64,000 nt of DNA from assembly GCF_031755915.1 (NCBI RefSeq), contig NC_083382.1, positions 12,783,001 to 12,847,000 on the forward strand, in the 5' to 3' direction. The notes beneath the pieces are model-generated. The model was not told the DNA's origin. It saw only the letters and a program-made list of their open reading frames with translations, and did no database searches. Source of the stretch: Ziziphus jujuba (lineage: Eukaryota; Streptophyta; Magnoliopsida; Rosales; Rhamnaceae). Each line of letters begins with the position of its first letter. The first letter of the stretch is position 1. A program made the translations under genes and the position numbers. Of the stretch, positions 1-10,493 are shown in pieces.

Positions 1-1461
1 TGTATGTAATCAAAAAACTTCTTCATGTGCTCTGATTCCAGGACATATCTGGGAAACAACCACAAGAGAAGTAAAACAACCTACTATAGGTGAAATCATG
101 AACTGAAAAGTTACAAATTCTCCTTGTCTTTGCAAGGATCGATCCTCCTTCAAAACAAAGAAAAATTTATTTGCTTACTTTGCAACTGTCTGATGACGTA
201 TACACTCCCTTGCAATTGCGCCATAAGTTAAAGCAATTTCACTATCTTCATAACTAACCAAACCAATTACAAATTGTTAATATTTTTAAACGTGCCTCAT
301 TAAATCTGTAAACATTGCTATGTAACCGTAACAACCTACCCAGGTATCAAAATATCCATAAGATCCATATTTGTTTCCAAGTAATCAGAAGCAATCAACC
401 GTGAGCTGACCCGTTGCCTCTGCAAATTAGCAACAACACGAGTGGAATCTTGACGGGCCTGGAAAACAGAATAATACCATTAAAGTATTAGTTCTTAAAT
501 CAAATGCTGCTTTTCAATGCAACCACACAAAGCTGGAAACTCAAAAAAAAAAGAAAAAGAAAAAAAAGCCAAAAATTTTTCAATTTAACAAGCCCCTTTC
601 ACTTTTAAGTGTTTGATGCTTACCCCCAAGTTCAACTTTGGTAAACAATTAATGAGAAGCCGAAAAGTATCCTCTTTGAAAAACTCCGAGGTCAATTGTG
701 AGCAGGCCTCAGGATTAGGTTCTGTTTCACCCGTACCATAAAGAACTGTTCTTATTTCCAATATCGTTTTACTTAGTTCAGTCATCTGCAGCAATTCCAA
801 AACTCAAAATCATTTTTTCATATGCCATTGCATTGCACCTCATTATTATTATTATTCCAATTACATATACATATTCGATTTAAAAATTAAAAAAAAATTT
901 GCAGCAACATTTATGAATCAATATTTCATGCATCTTCTACTAACTTAGCTCATTGTTCATGGCATTTATCAAATTCTTCTTTCCCCCAATTTCTTTACTT
1001 TTCAGAAACCCCAAAAAAATAAATAAATAAATAAATAAAAAATAAAAAATTACCCAGAATATCATTCAAACCTATTTGTTTATTATTTCGATAGCAAAAT
1101 AAATAAATAAAAAATAATAAAAAAACCCAAAAAAAATTTTGATCAACCAGTTAAGTAACACAAATTTTTAACTTTTAATATAAAAGAGAAAATAAGAATG
1201 TGGGTTAGGAATGAAAAAGAAATAAATAAATAAAAAAGAAAAAAATTTGATAAACCAGTTTCGTATAAGTAACACAAATTGTTAGCTTTTAATACCAGCA
1301 TTATGAGATAAATAAGAATGTGGGATGTTAAGAATCAAAACCTTCTCTTCGCGTTTGTGCTCACGTGGTTCTTTGTTTTCCTTAACAAAGATGAGAAGCT
1401 CTCGTAGGTGGCGCACAAGCTCCACTGGACTCCGCGGTTTGGATTTGAAAAGCCCCTTCAT
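1..1461 (-). CDS. MO25-like scaffold protein, 5' part (runs off left edge)
   Basis: MO25/CAB39 proteins are helical-repeat scaffolds that bind and activate STE20/GCK-type kinases; plant members act with SIK1-type kinases in growth and cytokinesis (family knowledge). Five exons can be read on the minus strand: 1461-1342 (40 codons, starting [12 protein letters not shown]), 785-624 (54 codons, with [20 protein letters not shown]), 458-340, 253-179 and 48 to the edge. All borders are GT-AG and the phases join correctly. The spliced protein runs through [33 protein letters not shown] and [17 protein letters not shown], in the family's order. About 145 residues are seen; the family usually has about 340, so the C-terminal half lies outside. 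Some usually conserved positions differ (TLYGxGE, LETNM), so this is a divergent paralogue. No breaks are seen in the visible part. Confidence 0.93.
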
Positions 1462-1959
1462 TTTTTTTTTTTTAATAATTTTAAAAAATTAATTAAAAAT
1501 TATTTGGATTTTGGGAAAATAAAATTAGGGTTTAAGGAGGAAGAAGAAGAAAAATTGAGAAACAAAAAAGAAGAAGAAGAAGACAAAAGAGAAGTTAGTT
1601 AAAAAGAAATAGGATGGGGAATGAGAGGGACACTTCTTAGGTCAAAAACGCCGTTGCCGAGAAAGCTGGAGGATTATTTATGATTTGGGCTTTATTTGTT
1701 TAAAACCCCCATGCATAAGCAAACGTGTTATAATTGGGATTTTTAATATCTTTCTTTACCCTAATCAAATTTTAGTAAATACAAATTAAAATTCAACTAA
1801 ATCTTCTTTTTCTGTTTTTCACTCTTTGTTTTGTTTGTTAGATCATTGGTTTGTTTATTTATTTATTTCCTAAATAAAACTAAATCGGATTTTTTTTTTA
1901 ACTTGTATTTTTATAGGATATTTAGAGTTTTTTTTTTCCCTCCTTTTTCATTTATCCCT
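1462..1959. promoter_or_regulatory. Upstream region of the MO25-like gene
   Basis: This stretch lies between the MO25-like start codon and the left edge of the duplicated block. It holds a purine-rich (GAA)n-like tract at about 1535-1595 and a slightly GC-richer patch at 1640-1670 containing ACGCCGTTG, a composition typical of plant 5' leaders. No TATA box can be assigned with confidence. No other gene is seen here. Confidence 0.35.
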
Positions 1960-2648
1960 ACTTAATTGATAGTTATTTTTACAAAGATTAAACATATTAT
2001 CTACCATATTAATTAATAAGTAAGTTTGTAAATAAAATCAGTATATGCAAATATTATTCAAGAACAAACTAACAGAATTTCACTCCAAAAAATAGGAAAA
2101 AAAGCTAATAGAAAAATAGCCAAAACTAATAGAATTTCACCAAATAAAAAAAAAAAGAAAAAATAATATAAAAATACCCAAACGCAAACTAGAAACAGAA
2201 GAGCTACACCACGATGCCACGTCACCATCCTCTTTTTGACAAATAAAATATTAGTTTGGAATATATATATATATATATATATATATTTTGAAAGGATATA
2301 TATATATATATATATATAATGTTGGGAAAAATAATTAGATTTACCAAATAAATAAATAAAGTCCAACTCAACGAAACCGGATATTCATTGTTGAGAGAAT
2401 TGCGAATTTCCTATTCCCTCTTAGCCTCCTCTGCGTTTCTATCTGCCCCTCTCTTAAAGATAACGTCTTTGCATTCCTATTTTCATTTCAATCTCTGTCG
2501 CTTTGTTTCACCAAAACCCTTTTACGCTCCTTTACAACAACAGCAACAGAAATGGGTTTTTCGACCTCTTTGGCTATAGCTATGGATTCTTCCTCACCAG
2601 ACTGCGGTTTCTACCTAGAATGAAAAAACTGAACCAGACACAGAATAT

Positions 2649-3410
2649 GTTGGAATAAAGTTGGGAACTTTCCAACAATACTTTAAATCTGTAAAGAAAC
2701 CTGTAACAGTTCAAAATTGATTATTAGAGAACAAAAATAATCTTATAAGGTTAGATTGCTTTGCCTTAATGCTTAAAAAACTTTTAAAAATAAAATTTCA
2801 ACTAGAAACAACTAAGAATAATAAATTAAAAAAAGTAAATTCTAAAAAGAATAAATTAATTAGTCTATATTTTTGTAGTCGTTTGTAGATGTGCGTAGAA
2901 ATCCTCAAATCCAATAAAGTTCGTATTTATATATATAGAGAATTTTGAGTTACTTCATGCGTTTTTTATGTGGAACTTTTTGCCAAACTCCATCATCAAA
3001 ATTTCAATTTATACATGTGATAACTACAAGACTATTTAATCTTCAATCAATGTGGGACCAATGCCCAATTAGTTAGTCTCTCAAAAATAATATTCCGATA
3101 AATTGGAAATATTAATTTGGAAAATTAATATTTTGGCTCAAACGTTGCCCTTGATTTGTAATTGTGTAGTGAAATGTAAAAATTGCAAAGCAAATATTGA
3201 TGTATTGGTCTTGTCATCACAATAGTCATGGAATAATAAGTTCAATTCCATGACATTTGATGGCAAAAACCATGCAAGATGAATATTTATTTCTCCATTC
3301 AAAAGTTAACGCAAGAATTGGTGCAACGTAAGGAAACCAATTGAAAAAAAATCTTCTCGACTACACAAGGCAATGAAGCTACATTTAAAGCATGCCTTAA
3401 TTCTAATATA
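2649..3410. other. Unrelated AT-rich insertion or replacement in the ThrRS pseudogene
   Basis: This stretch has no counterpart in the intact ThrRS gene and replaces the exon 1 end, intron 1 and most of exon 2. It begins TGTTGGAATAAAGTTGGGAA and contains AATCAATGTGGGACCAATGCCC at about 3050, a flavour common in plant LTR sequences. No matching terminal repeat, target duplication or coding domain was found, so its origin is open. Confidence 0.4.
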
Positions 3411-4030
3411 AAGCCTTTGACAAACAAAGACCTAAAGAAAATCAAGAAGGAAATTGTAAGCAGATTTCATTCATTAGTATTTATGCTTATGTTTCAACCA
3501 TATTTTTTCTTTGAAAATTCTGGAAGCATTACAAGCTTTGGGAACCATTCGTTAGTCTATGTTCTCAGGGTATGAAATTTATTTCTTTACATTGCCTTTA
3601 GGATTGAATCACTGCTAGAAATTTTTGATAGCATGTAAGAGAAGAAATTATGAGAGATGATGCTCAGAGAAAAATAATGGCTCTCAATGAACATTACGAG
3701 TTAGAGATTTTTGATAGCATTAAAGAAGATCCTATTACCATCTATCATATTTGGAACATTACACTATAGGATGAGCAATTGTATTTTCAATTTAGGTGGG
3801 CAATAGTGTTGAATAGTTGACTAACGGGGAAAAGAAAATTTATCACCTTCTTGTGATTCCAATATAATTGTAGAGCCCTTTCAGTTTTGGCTGATGCCTG
3901 AAACAAAGGTTCCTTGTTGCTTTATTTGATTTTTCTAGAAACTCTTCCTTTAGGAATTTTATGATAATGAAGTATGTATATCTATATTTGTTTATAAGTG
4001 TACACATAAACATGGCATGTGAGATTTTAG

Positions 4031-6296
4031 GAGGTTTTTCAGCCCCTAAGCCTGGGTTGGGCCAAGCATGGTTGTGGTGTGCATGCTTGGGCCCTTGGCA
4101 TGCAGTTGTGTGCCTAGGCGGGTGGCACACAACATGGTAGTGCTTGATGTGTGGCTGTGTGCCTAGGTTGGTGGCAGACAGCATGGCACAGTGCTGGCAC
4201 ATGGCAAGCGTTGATGCTTGGTGGTAGGCATTCGAAGGAATGCTAACCAAAGGAGCTTTGGACATGTGATTTGGCTTGGTTTGGGATTGAATATGTGTGC
4301 AGTAGAGTTTGGCAGTGAGACGTGTTCTTAGGTTGGAGTTCTCGGCCATTATGACTCATCGGGTATTTGTATATCTGATCTTGCTAGACTAAATATGGCT
4401 AAATTACTCTTTAGTGGGGTGGTGTCCAATCCCTTGGTGCGGACATGGTGGGCATGGCATGGCAGGGCACCCAACATGTCCGGGGCACGGCATAGGCATG
4501 GCCTAGTGTACCCATGAGGGGGAACCATGTCATTCAAGTGTGTGGCTATAGATGTGTGGCACATTGTGGTGCTAGCCTATGGATAGAGATGATGGGGGCA
4601 GCCATGCATGTGTGCGTGCAAACATGGACAAAGCTAATGCATGGTGTGGGCAGTCGTGCATGCATGTGTGCTAGCGATGGTAGCTCGATGTGCAACCAAG
4701 CATGTACAATGGCACAGACAATTGTGACTGTGTGTGCATGTGTGAGTAGGCATGTGCACGAGTTTGGCCATGGGTGTGCATGGTGAGCGGAGCAGGCACA
4801 CAAGTGCACAAACATGGGCATGACGAGCTAAGTGTGGGTGAGTCATGCAGTGTTACACAGCGTTAGTGTCATAGGGGTCAAATTTTCAACCTAAATTTTT
4901 GCCTCTGTGCGGCCTAAAGCACCACCTTTAGTTAGCCTATCTCACACACAACCAAGGATAAGTATGCAACTCGCACATACACAAAGCAAATAGGCAATCA
5001 CAATGCACAACACTACAACTCAAGGCGCACCACGATTACAGGGCCTTTGCCCCAACCTTTTTTCTATTACTCTTTAGAAAATAGGAACACCAGCAAAGAA
5101 ACATACAAGGATCACCATACACCTTTTTAATACTCGTGTGTCTAGTGTCTCATGTAATGTTCCATTATATAGGCCATAAAATTGTGCAATTAACACCCCT
5201 AACTATATGCATATGCTAGACCAATGGCACCAAGCCATTTGGCCATAAGGTTATCCTCCCATAACTATCTATTAAATGTTGTCATAGACACCAAAAAGCC
5301 ACATGTCAGTAGACCGGGTCTCCAGCATCCTTGAATTAAACATCCAAACTACTGAGAACCACTAGTAAAACTTGCTTAAAACACCACCAGGTGTAAGCAA
5401 AGCACCCCCACGATACTTCATGTCTGTAGCTATCTACGGATTATAACCGTTATCCACATGTACCATTGCATATCACATGCCAAGCATTCATGCCCCTGTG
5501 CATGCCCACAACTCGCACCCACGTGCACGCCCATCGCCTGGTGCCCCCATGCATTGCCTTCACACATAAGGCTCATTGATGCGGGTTGTTGCTTGCACAC
5601 ATTCATTGCTGCATGCCGATGCTGTGCGTTGCTTAATGCTGCAACTGTTGCTGCACTCTGCCACTAGTGCTATGCAACTCTGCATGACTCGTCCATACTT
5701 AGCTTGTCATGCCCATGTCTGTGCACTTGTGTGCATGCTCCTCTCACCATGCACACCCACGGCCACACTTGTGCGCATGTCCCACTCAAACATGCATACT
5801 CATGGTCACCTATGTCCGTATCATCATGCATGCATGGCTGCACATTAAACCACCATCTCTAGCACATGTGTATGCACGGTTGCCCACACGATCCATTAGC
5901 TTTGCCCCTGTTTGCACATATGCATGCATGGCTCCCCATACCATGCATCATCTTTGTCTACAGATTGGCATCATGCTATGCCACACATCGATTGCCACAC
6001 CAAAACGATGTTTCACCCTCATGGACATGCTAGGTTGCATTCAAACCCATACCTTGGGCATGCTGGGCACCCGCCCATGCCATGCCTGCCATGTTCGTAC
6101 AGTTTGTACTGGGGGGGTCGGCACCACCACCCTAAAGAGCTTATTTTTAGCCATATTCAATTTGATAGGATCAAATATACAAATCCCCAAGAAGTCATAA
6201 TGGTCGATATCTCCCACCCATGGACTCATCTCGCCACCAAACTTGACCCCACATATATTCAATTCCAAACTAAGCCAAACCACACTAATTTGAAAA
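4031..6296. mobile_element. Foldback element with arms of about 600 bp inside the ThrRS pseudogene
   Basis: Positions about 4255-4860 and 5665-6300 are imperfect inverted repeats of each other (very roughly 75% by eye). Paired landmarks are GATTTGGCTTGGTTT at 4267 with AAACTAAGCCAAACCAC near 6280, and GTGCATGGTGAGCGGAGCA near 4776 with TGCTCCTCTCACCATGCAC near 5737. A loop of about 800 bp lies between the arms. Outside the left arm, 4031-4250 carries a degenerate tandem unit of about 51 bp (GTGTGCCTAGG at about 4106 and 4157). The arms are rich in CATG/TGCA, so long His/Cys-rich frames open on both strands; these are composition artefacts. No transposase is visible, so this is a non-autonomous foldback or long-TIR element, or a product of local inversion. 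Confidence 0.72.
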
Positions 6297-7689
6297 CCTT
6301 TATTGTTTTTATGAAAAAATTATATGATATTTAAAGCATTGTCTCAAATTGAAAAATGATTAAATTGTTACTGTGCAGGTGCACAGTGGATTTTAACCTA
6401 CCACAATATTTTGACATGTCATATATTGACTCAAACTCAGGGAAAAAGAAAGAAAAAAAAAGCGACATATTATGATCCATAAAGCAATACTTAGATCATT
6501 GGAGCGATTTTTTGGGGTTCCGATAGAGCAATATACTAGGGATTTTCCAACATGGCTTTTTGCACTCCAAGCTCGAGTTTTGCTGTTGTTGATACCCAGG
6601 TATTCAGATCAATTGATGTTTTAGCATATAGGGACTCTAGAAAATTTGAAGTGGCATCTTTTTATATTTTCTATAAATTCTAATTAATAAGAAATTATAG
6701 TGAATATGGTAATTCAATTATTCAAATCTTGAGTCATGAGAAATAAAGTATATACGAGCTCATTGTATAAATTTCCAACAAATATTATACTGTGATGGAA
6801 GCTTTTCGATCAACTATGTGCAATAGATTGTTACAACATCGAATGGTTCTTTGTTTCATTATATTAGCAGACAGATCTTAAAGCTAGGTACCTTAAATTT
6901 CGTAGAGAAGTTGTCACTAAAGTTTTTGGATGTAATGTTTTCTTTGCAAGGCTTGAGAATTGCCATGAGGTGGCTAAGAAATTGAAAGCAAATGGCACCG
7001 GGGCTGAAGTTTGCCATGGTTAATGCCTACCCAAACTCATTAGAAATGCAGAGACACAGAAAATTCCACTAATGGCAGTTATGGGACCGAAGGAAGTTGA
7101 AACCGATACTATTCCAGTAAGATTCAGGTTTGTTGGGGATATTGCAACATTGACAGTTGAAGATTTTGCGAGAAGATCCAAGTTTGCCCCTGAAAACTGA
7201 GTATCATTTTGTAGTAGCATATGACAAAGAAAAATACATGAGAAATAATGTCATGGAATTTTATTTTTTTTTAAAAAAGGTTTTGTTATGTAGATTTAAA
7301 CTTGAGCATGGCAATGGTTTTGTATACTTTCAGATTTTCGTTGAGAGTGAACCATCAATAGGAAGGTTACACTTGTATATATATATATATATATATTTAG
7401 TTAACTAGGAGGCAAGAATGTCATCAAGAAGTTAATTGGCTATCATTTACTTGGGTTACATATGAATAATGGTTTATTTTAGAACTTTCTAATTTAATGA
7501 TTTATTTATTTTGTAGAATTTGGTTTGCAGAAGTTAGATTTTAGTTCCATGTGTGCAAGCTTTGATGGGGAATGAGCCGGTGAGGGTTTTCTTGCAATGC
7601 AAATATAACATTAAAATTCTTTGCACTGCAGCACATACTTGGAGAAAGGAGGTAAAAGCATGGGTCATATGAGCCGGTCATATTTTGGT

Positions 7690-8003
7690 ATATATATATA
7701 TATATATATATACAGTAATTTTCTCATTCAAGGATTTTGGACAAAATTTTGTTTGGGACAACATATATCTTGAGGATGTATATGTATTTTTATTTATATA
7801 GGTATCCTTTTAAAAATAAGCGTTGTTTTGGACAAAAATTTGTCCATGATCTTCTGATGAGAGAAAAATTATATATATACATAACCAATTTTCATATCCA
7901 AAAATCCTAGACAAAACTATTTTGTCAACAAAACATATCCTTAAAAAAAAATGCATATTTTTTTATTTACATGTGTATCTTTAAAATGATATGCATTGTT
8001 CGA
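7690..8003. repeat. Direct repeat of about 170-bp period downstream of the ThrRS pseudogene
   Basis: Two diverged direct copies can be aligned: 7725-7850 (GGATTTTGGACAAAATTTTG through ATAAGCGTTGTTTTGGA) and 7895-8003 (AATCCTAGACAAAACTATTT through ATATGCATTGTTCGAGG). An (AT)n run at 7690-7711 precedes them. No coding content is seen. Confidence 0.5.
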
Positions 8004-8146
8004 GGCTATGGTGTAAACAGTCTGTATACGGATCTGCACCAAAAAGCGTCGGTTTTGCTATATCCATGTAACAGTAAAGCCTACGTTTTTTCAAAAAAAC
8101 GTCGGCTTTGGTGTGGATCCGCATGCAGACGGTCTGCACTGTAGCC
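8004..8146. mobile_element. Small palindromic MITE, copy A
   Basis: The two halves are inverted repeats: the left end GGCTATGGTGTAAACAGTCT pairs with the right end read in reverse, GGCTACAGTGCAGACCGTCT, and the match continues through CGGATCTGCACC / CGGATCCACACC. There is a loop of about 45 bp and no coding capacity. The ends and inner CGGAT-type motif resemble the elements at 12879-13033 and 55192-55350. Confidence 0.7.
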
Positions 8147-8153
8147 CTATCCT

Positions 8154-8154
8154 A

Positions 8155-8195
<41 letters not shown>
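8154..8195. repeat. Compound (TG)n(TA)n microsatellite
   Basis: A run of GTGTGTG is followed directly by TATATATA, immediately next to the palindromic element at 8004-8146. Confidence 0.9.
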
Positions 8196-8199
8196 GTAT

Positions 8200-9540
8200 A
8201 CACGCTTTTGCTAATATGAACGATATTGTCCATCTCTTGTTGGGGGATGACCCATAAATCACTCGTGTAATTGTTTAATTACATGTAGTCATATGAATTG
8301 AACGATGATAAATACTTGTCGCTCATGGTAGCATTCATATATATATGTATATATATATCATCAATCTCAAATAAGGTTTACTTTGCTTTATTAAACTAAT
8401 GTTTACCTTACTTAAAAGTTGAGGATAAATGAAGTCAAACATTTAAAGATGATATATAATCCACATGAAATGTAATTCAATGTTTCTAAATGAAAGCCCA
8501 CCTATCCTCATAGTTGAGGATATTTTTTACATGAATAGAACCATATGTATATTTATATATACAATTTTGCTATAAAACCATGCACAGATATGATATCAAA
8601 CGCATGCACACCGGATTATATATAAAATGTAAGGGATCATATATTTGATATCATATGCGTGCATGCATTTATAAGAAAATAGTATGTATATATATATATA
8701 TATATATATCTTTTTTTTTTTAAAAAAGAAAAAAAATAAAAACTAGTCGACATTGTTTTCTCATTAGTCATGAGATTTACAACTGACCCCACTGAATTTG
8801 GAAATGAATATTACATTTCCTATAACATAAGATGCTAAAGGATAAAAATATTTATTATTATTATTATTTTTGGGTCAATGGAGATTTGAATTCGAAATAT
8901 TCCCGAATAACGGATAGAAGAGATTGATTATTACCAAAAAAAAAAAAAAAAAAAGAATTAAAAAAAAAAAAGGAAAAAAGAAGAAGAAGATCGGTTATGA
9001 TTTTTTTGAAACCAAACCAAACTTTAAGAAATCGGACAATATTGACCCTTTTATTTTATGCTTGTCATTAGAGTCGTTACTTTGAGAAATGAGAATAGGT
9101 AATGGATCATTATATTAAACAACTGAAAATGCATTCACATATAGAAAGCACATATACTGACATCCATATATAAATAAATCATTAGGTATCATCGAGGACA
9201 TTCTTAAAGCTAAAGATAGATGGATTTAATCATTAAAATTTTTTGATTTGATATGATATATTATTGCTTATTAAATCCAAGGGCTCTAAATGGTTGGGTC
9301 CATTTATTTTTAATTTAAAAAGCTAAAAATGTCTTTATTGAAATGTCATTCTATTAAAAAAAAAAAAAAAAACCTATTTCTCTATTAAAAAAAAAAATCT
9401 ATTTCTCGTGTTTGGAATTTAATGAATTGACTGATAGAGAGTCCTAATTCTAAATATAAGCATCCTGTTTTTTATGTTTGAAAATTAAAGAATTATCACC
9501 TTGATTGTTATGTAGTCCTGACTATCACACCGAAAATAAT
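8200..9540. other. AT-rich spacer between the ThrRS pseudogene and PG1
   Basis: No gene is seen. It contains further (AT)n runs (8338-8358, 8690-8710), poly-A tracts near 8938-8975 and 9358-9372, and spacer sequence at about 9040-9180 that matches 21330-21480 in the other duplication copy. This shows that the duplication includes the intergenic DNA. Confidence 0.6.
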
Positions 9541-10054
9541 GTAATTGGCATTGTTAGTTTCTGAATTATATTTATATTTACAATTTGGTTCTTGAACTTA
9601 TGTTTTTTTTTTTTTTTTTTTTTTTTGGCATTTTGGTTCTTGAACTTCATTTGCTAGTGCACTTCAGTCTTTAAACTATTTTCTAATACAATTTTTAGTA
9701 GTTTTGAGATATGCAGTATATTTATTGTAAAAATTTTGATCCTTAATTTACTTTTTGGTCAAATTTTTTAACAGTTTTAAAGCATGCAGTAAATAAGAAA
9801 ATACAAAATTAGAAAGTGACACAACCTACAAAATCCTTCATTGGATATATATATATATATATGAGTAATTCAAAGGACACATTGCTTAAGTACGGTGCAC
9901 ATCTCAAAACTGCTAAAAAATATATAAAAAAATATTTAGAGATCAAAATACATCTAAAATTAAAGTTTAAAGATTAAAATGCCACCAAAAAAAAAAAAAT
10001 TAAACACCAAAGTGAAGGTACGAGTACAATTCAGGGATTAACTGTGCAAATTAC
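9541..10054. mobile_element. Long-TIR palindromic MITE, copy 1
   Basis: The ends are inverted: GTAATTGGCATTGTTAG on the left and, in reverse complement, GTAATTTGCACAGTTAATC on the right. The palindrome continues inward for about 180 bp (GGCATTTTGGTTCTTGAAC left, GGCATTTTAATCTTTAAAC right). A 25-nt poly-T lies in the left arm and a poly-A in the right arm. There is no coding capacity. It belongs to the same family as 48955-49349. It is absent from the equivalent spacer of duplication copy B (20424-22043), so it probably inserted after the duplication. Confidence 0.7.
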
Positions 10055-10378
10055 CACATATTTTTAAAATTATCAGACTTAATTTACCCACTTTTCAAGT
10101 TACCCTTGAAAACAAGTAGAGAGGATACTAATTCTTCCTTTATACCACATATTTTTAGCAGTCTAATTAAAGGGGATGATTAGACGAGTTTCCATGGTAT
10201 AAGAGGTTGCCAATAATGGCAGGCACAATTGACTAGCCCTTAAACTATTGCAAAACGAGAATGAGATTTAAAAGCTAATTTTAGAATTATTAAGTTAACA
10301 AAAAAGAAATCGCAACACCATGAACACCACATATTCACTTGGTCAAAATTCAATGGTCTTCAGCTTCCTCCATTGAAC

Positions 10379-10387
10379 TATATAAAG
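10379..10387 (+). promoter_or_regulatory. TATA box of PG1
   Basis: TATATAAAG lies 115 bp upstream of the PG1 start codon, after the block CATTGAACTATATAAAGGCA, which is also present at PG2 with one change. The surrounding 300 bp are conserved between the two copies, including AAATCGCAACACCA. Confidence 0.75.
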
Positions 10388-10493
10388 GCATAGAACCTCA
10401 TCATTGATCCAAACTCGGAAAGTTTTAAGTTAGTCGAAGTGAATCCAAAACACAAAGAACCCCAAAAAAAAAAAAAAAAATCTCTACTCCACA

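Larger units (their letters stand above)
2361..7199 (+). pseudogene. Threonyl-tRNA synthetase pseudogene (decayed duplicate)
   Basis: Degraded copy of the intact gene at 16079-20423. Segment 2361-2648 matches exon 1, but both candidate start codons are lost (ATG to ATA and ATG to ATT) and the reading frame breaks. The end of exon 1, intron 1 and most of exon 2 are replaced by unrelated AT-rich DNA (2649-3410). Homology resumes at about 3412 with the exon 2 end (donor still GTAAGC), and exon 3 is recognisable at 3620-3745 with substitutions and stops. From 4031 to 6296 the region equivalent to 17895-19465 (exons 4-6) is missing and a foldback element sits there instead. Exon 7 (about 6386-6600) carries a small duplication at its acceptor (GTGCAGGTGCACAG). 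Exon 8 (6955-7199) has an in-frame stop where the intact copy reads GERLPK. It cannot encode a synthetase. Confidence 0.92.

Noticed and set aside
4349..6334. Long His/Cys-rich frames on both strands of the foldback element
   Set aside because: They mirror each other because the arms are inverted repeats of CATG/TGCA-rich DNA; no known family and no conserved start.
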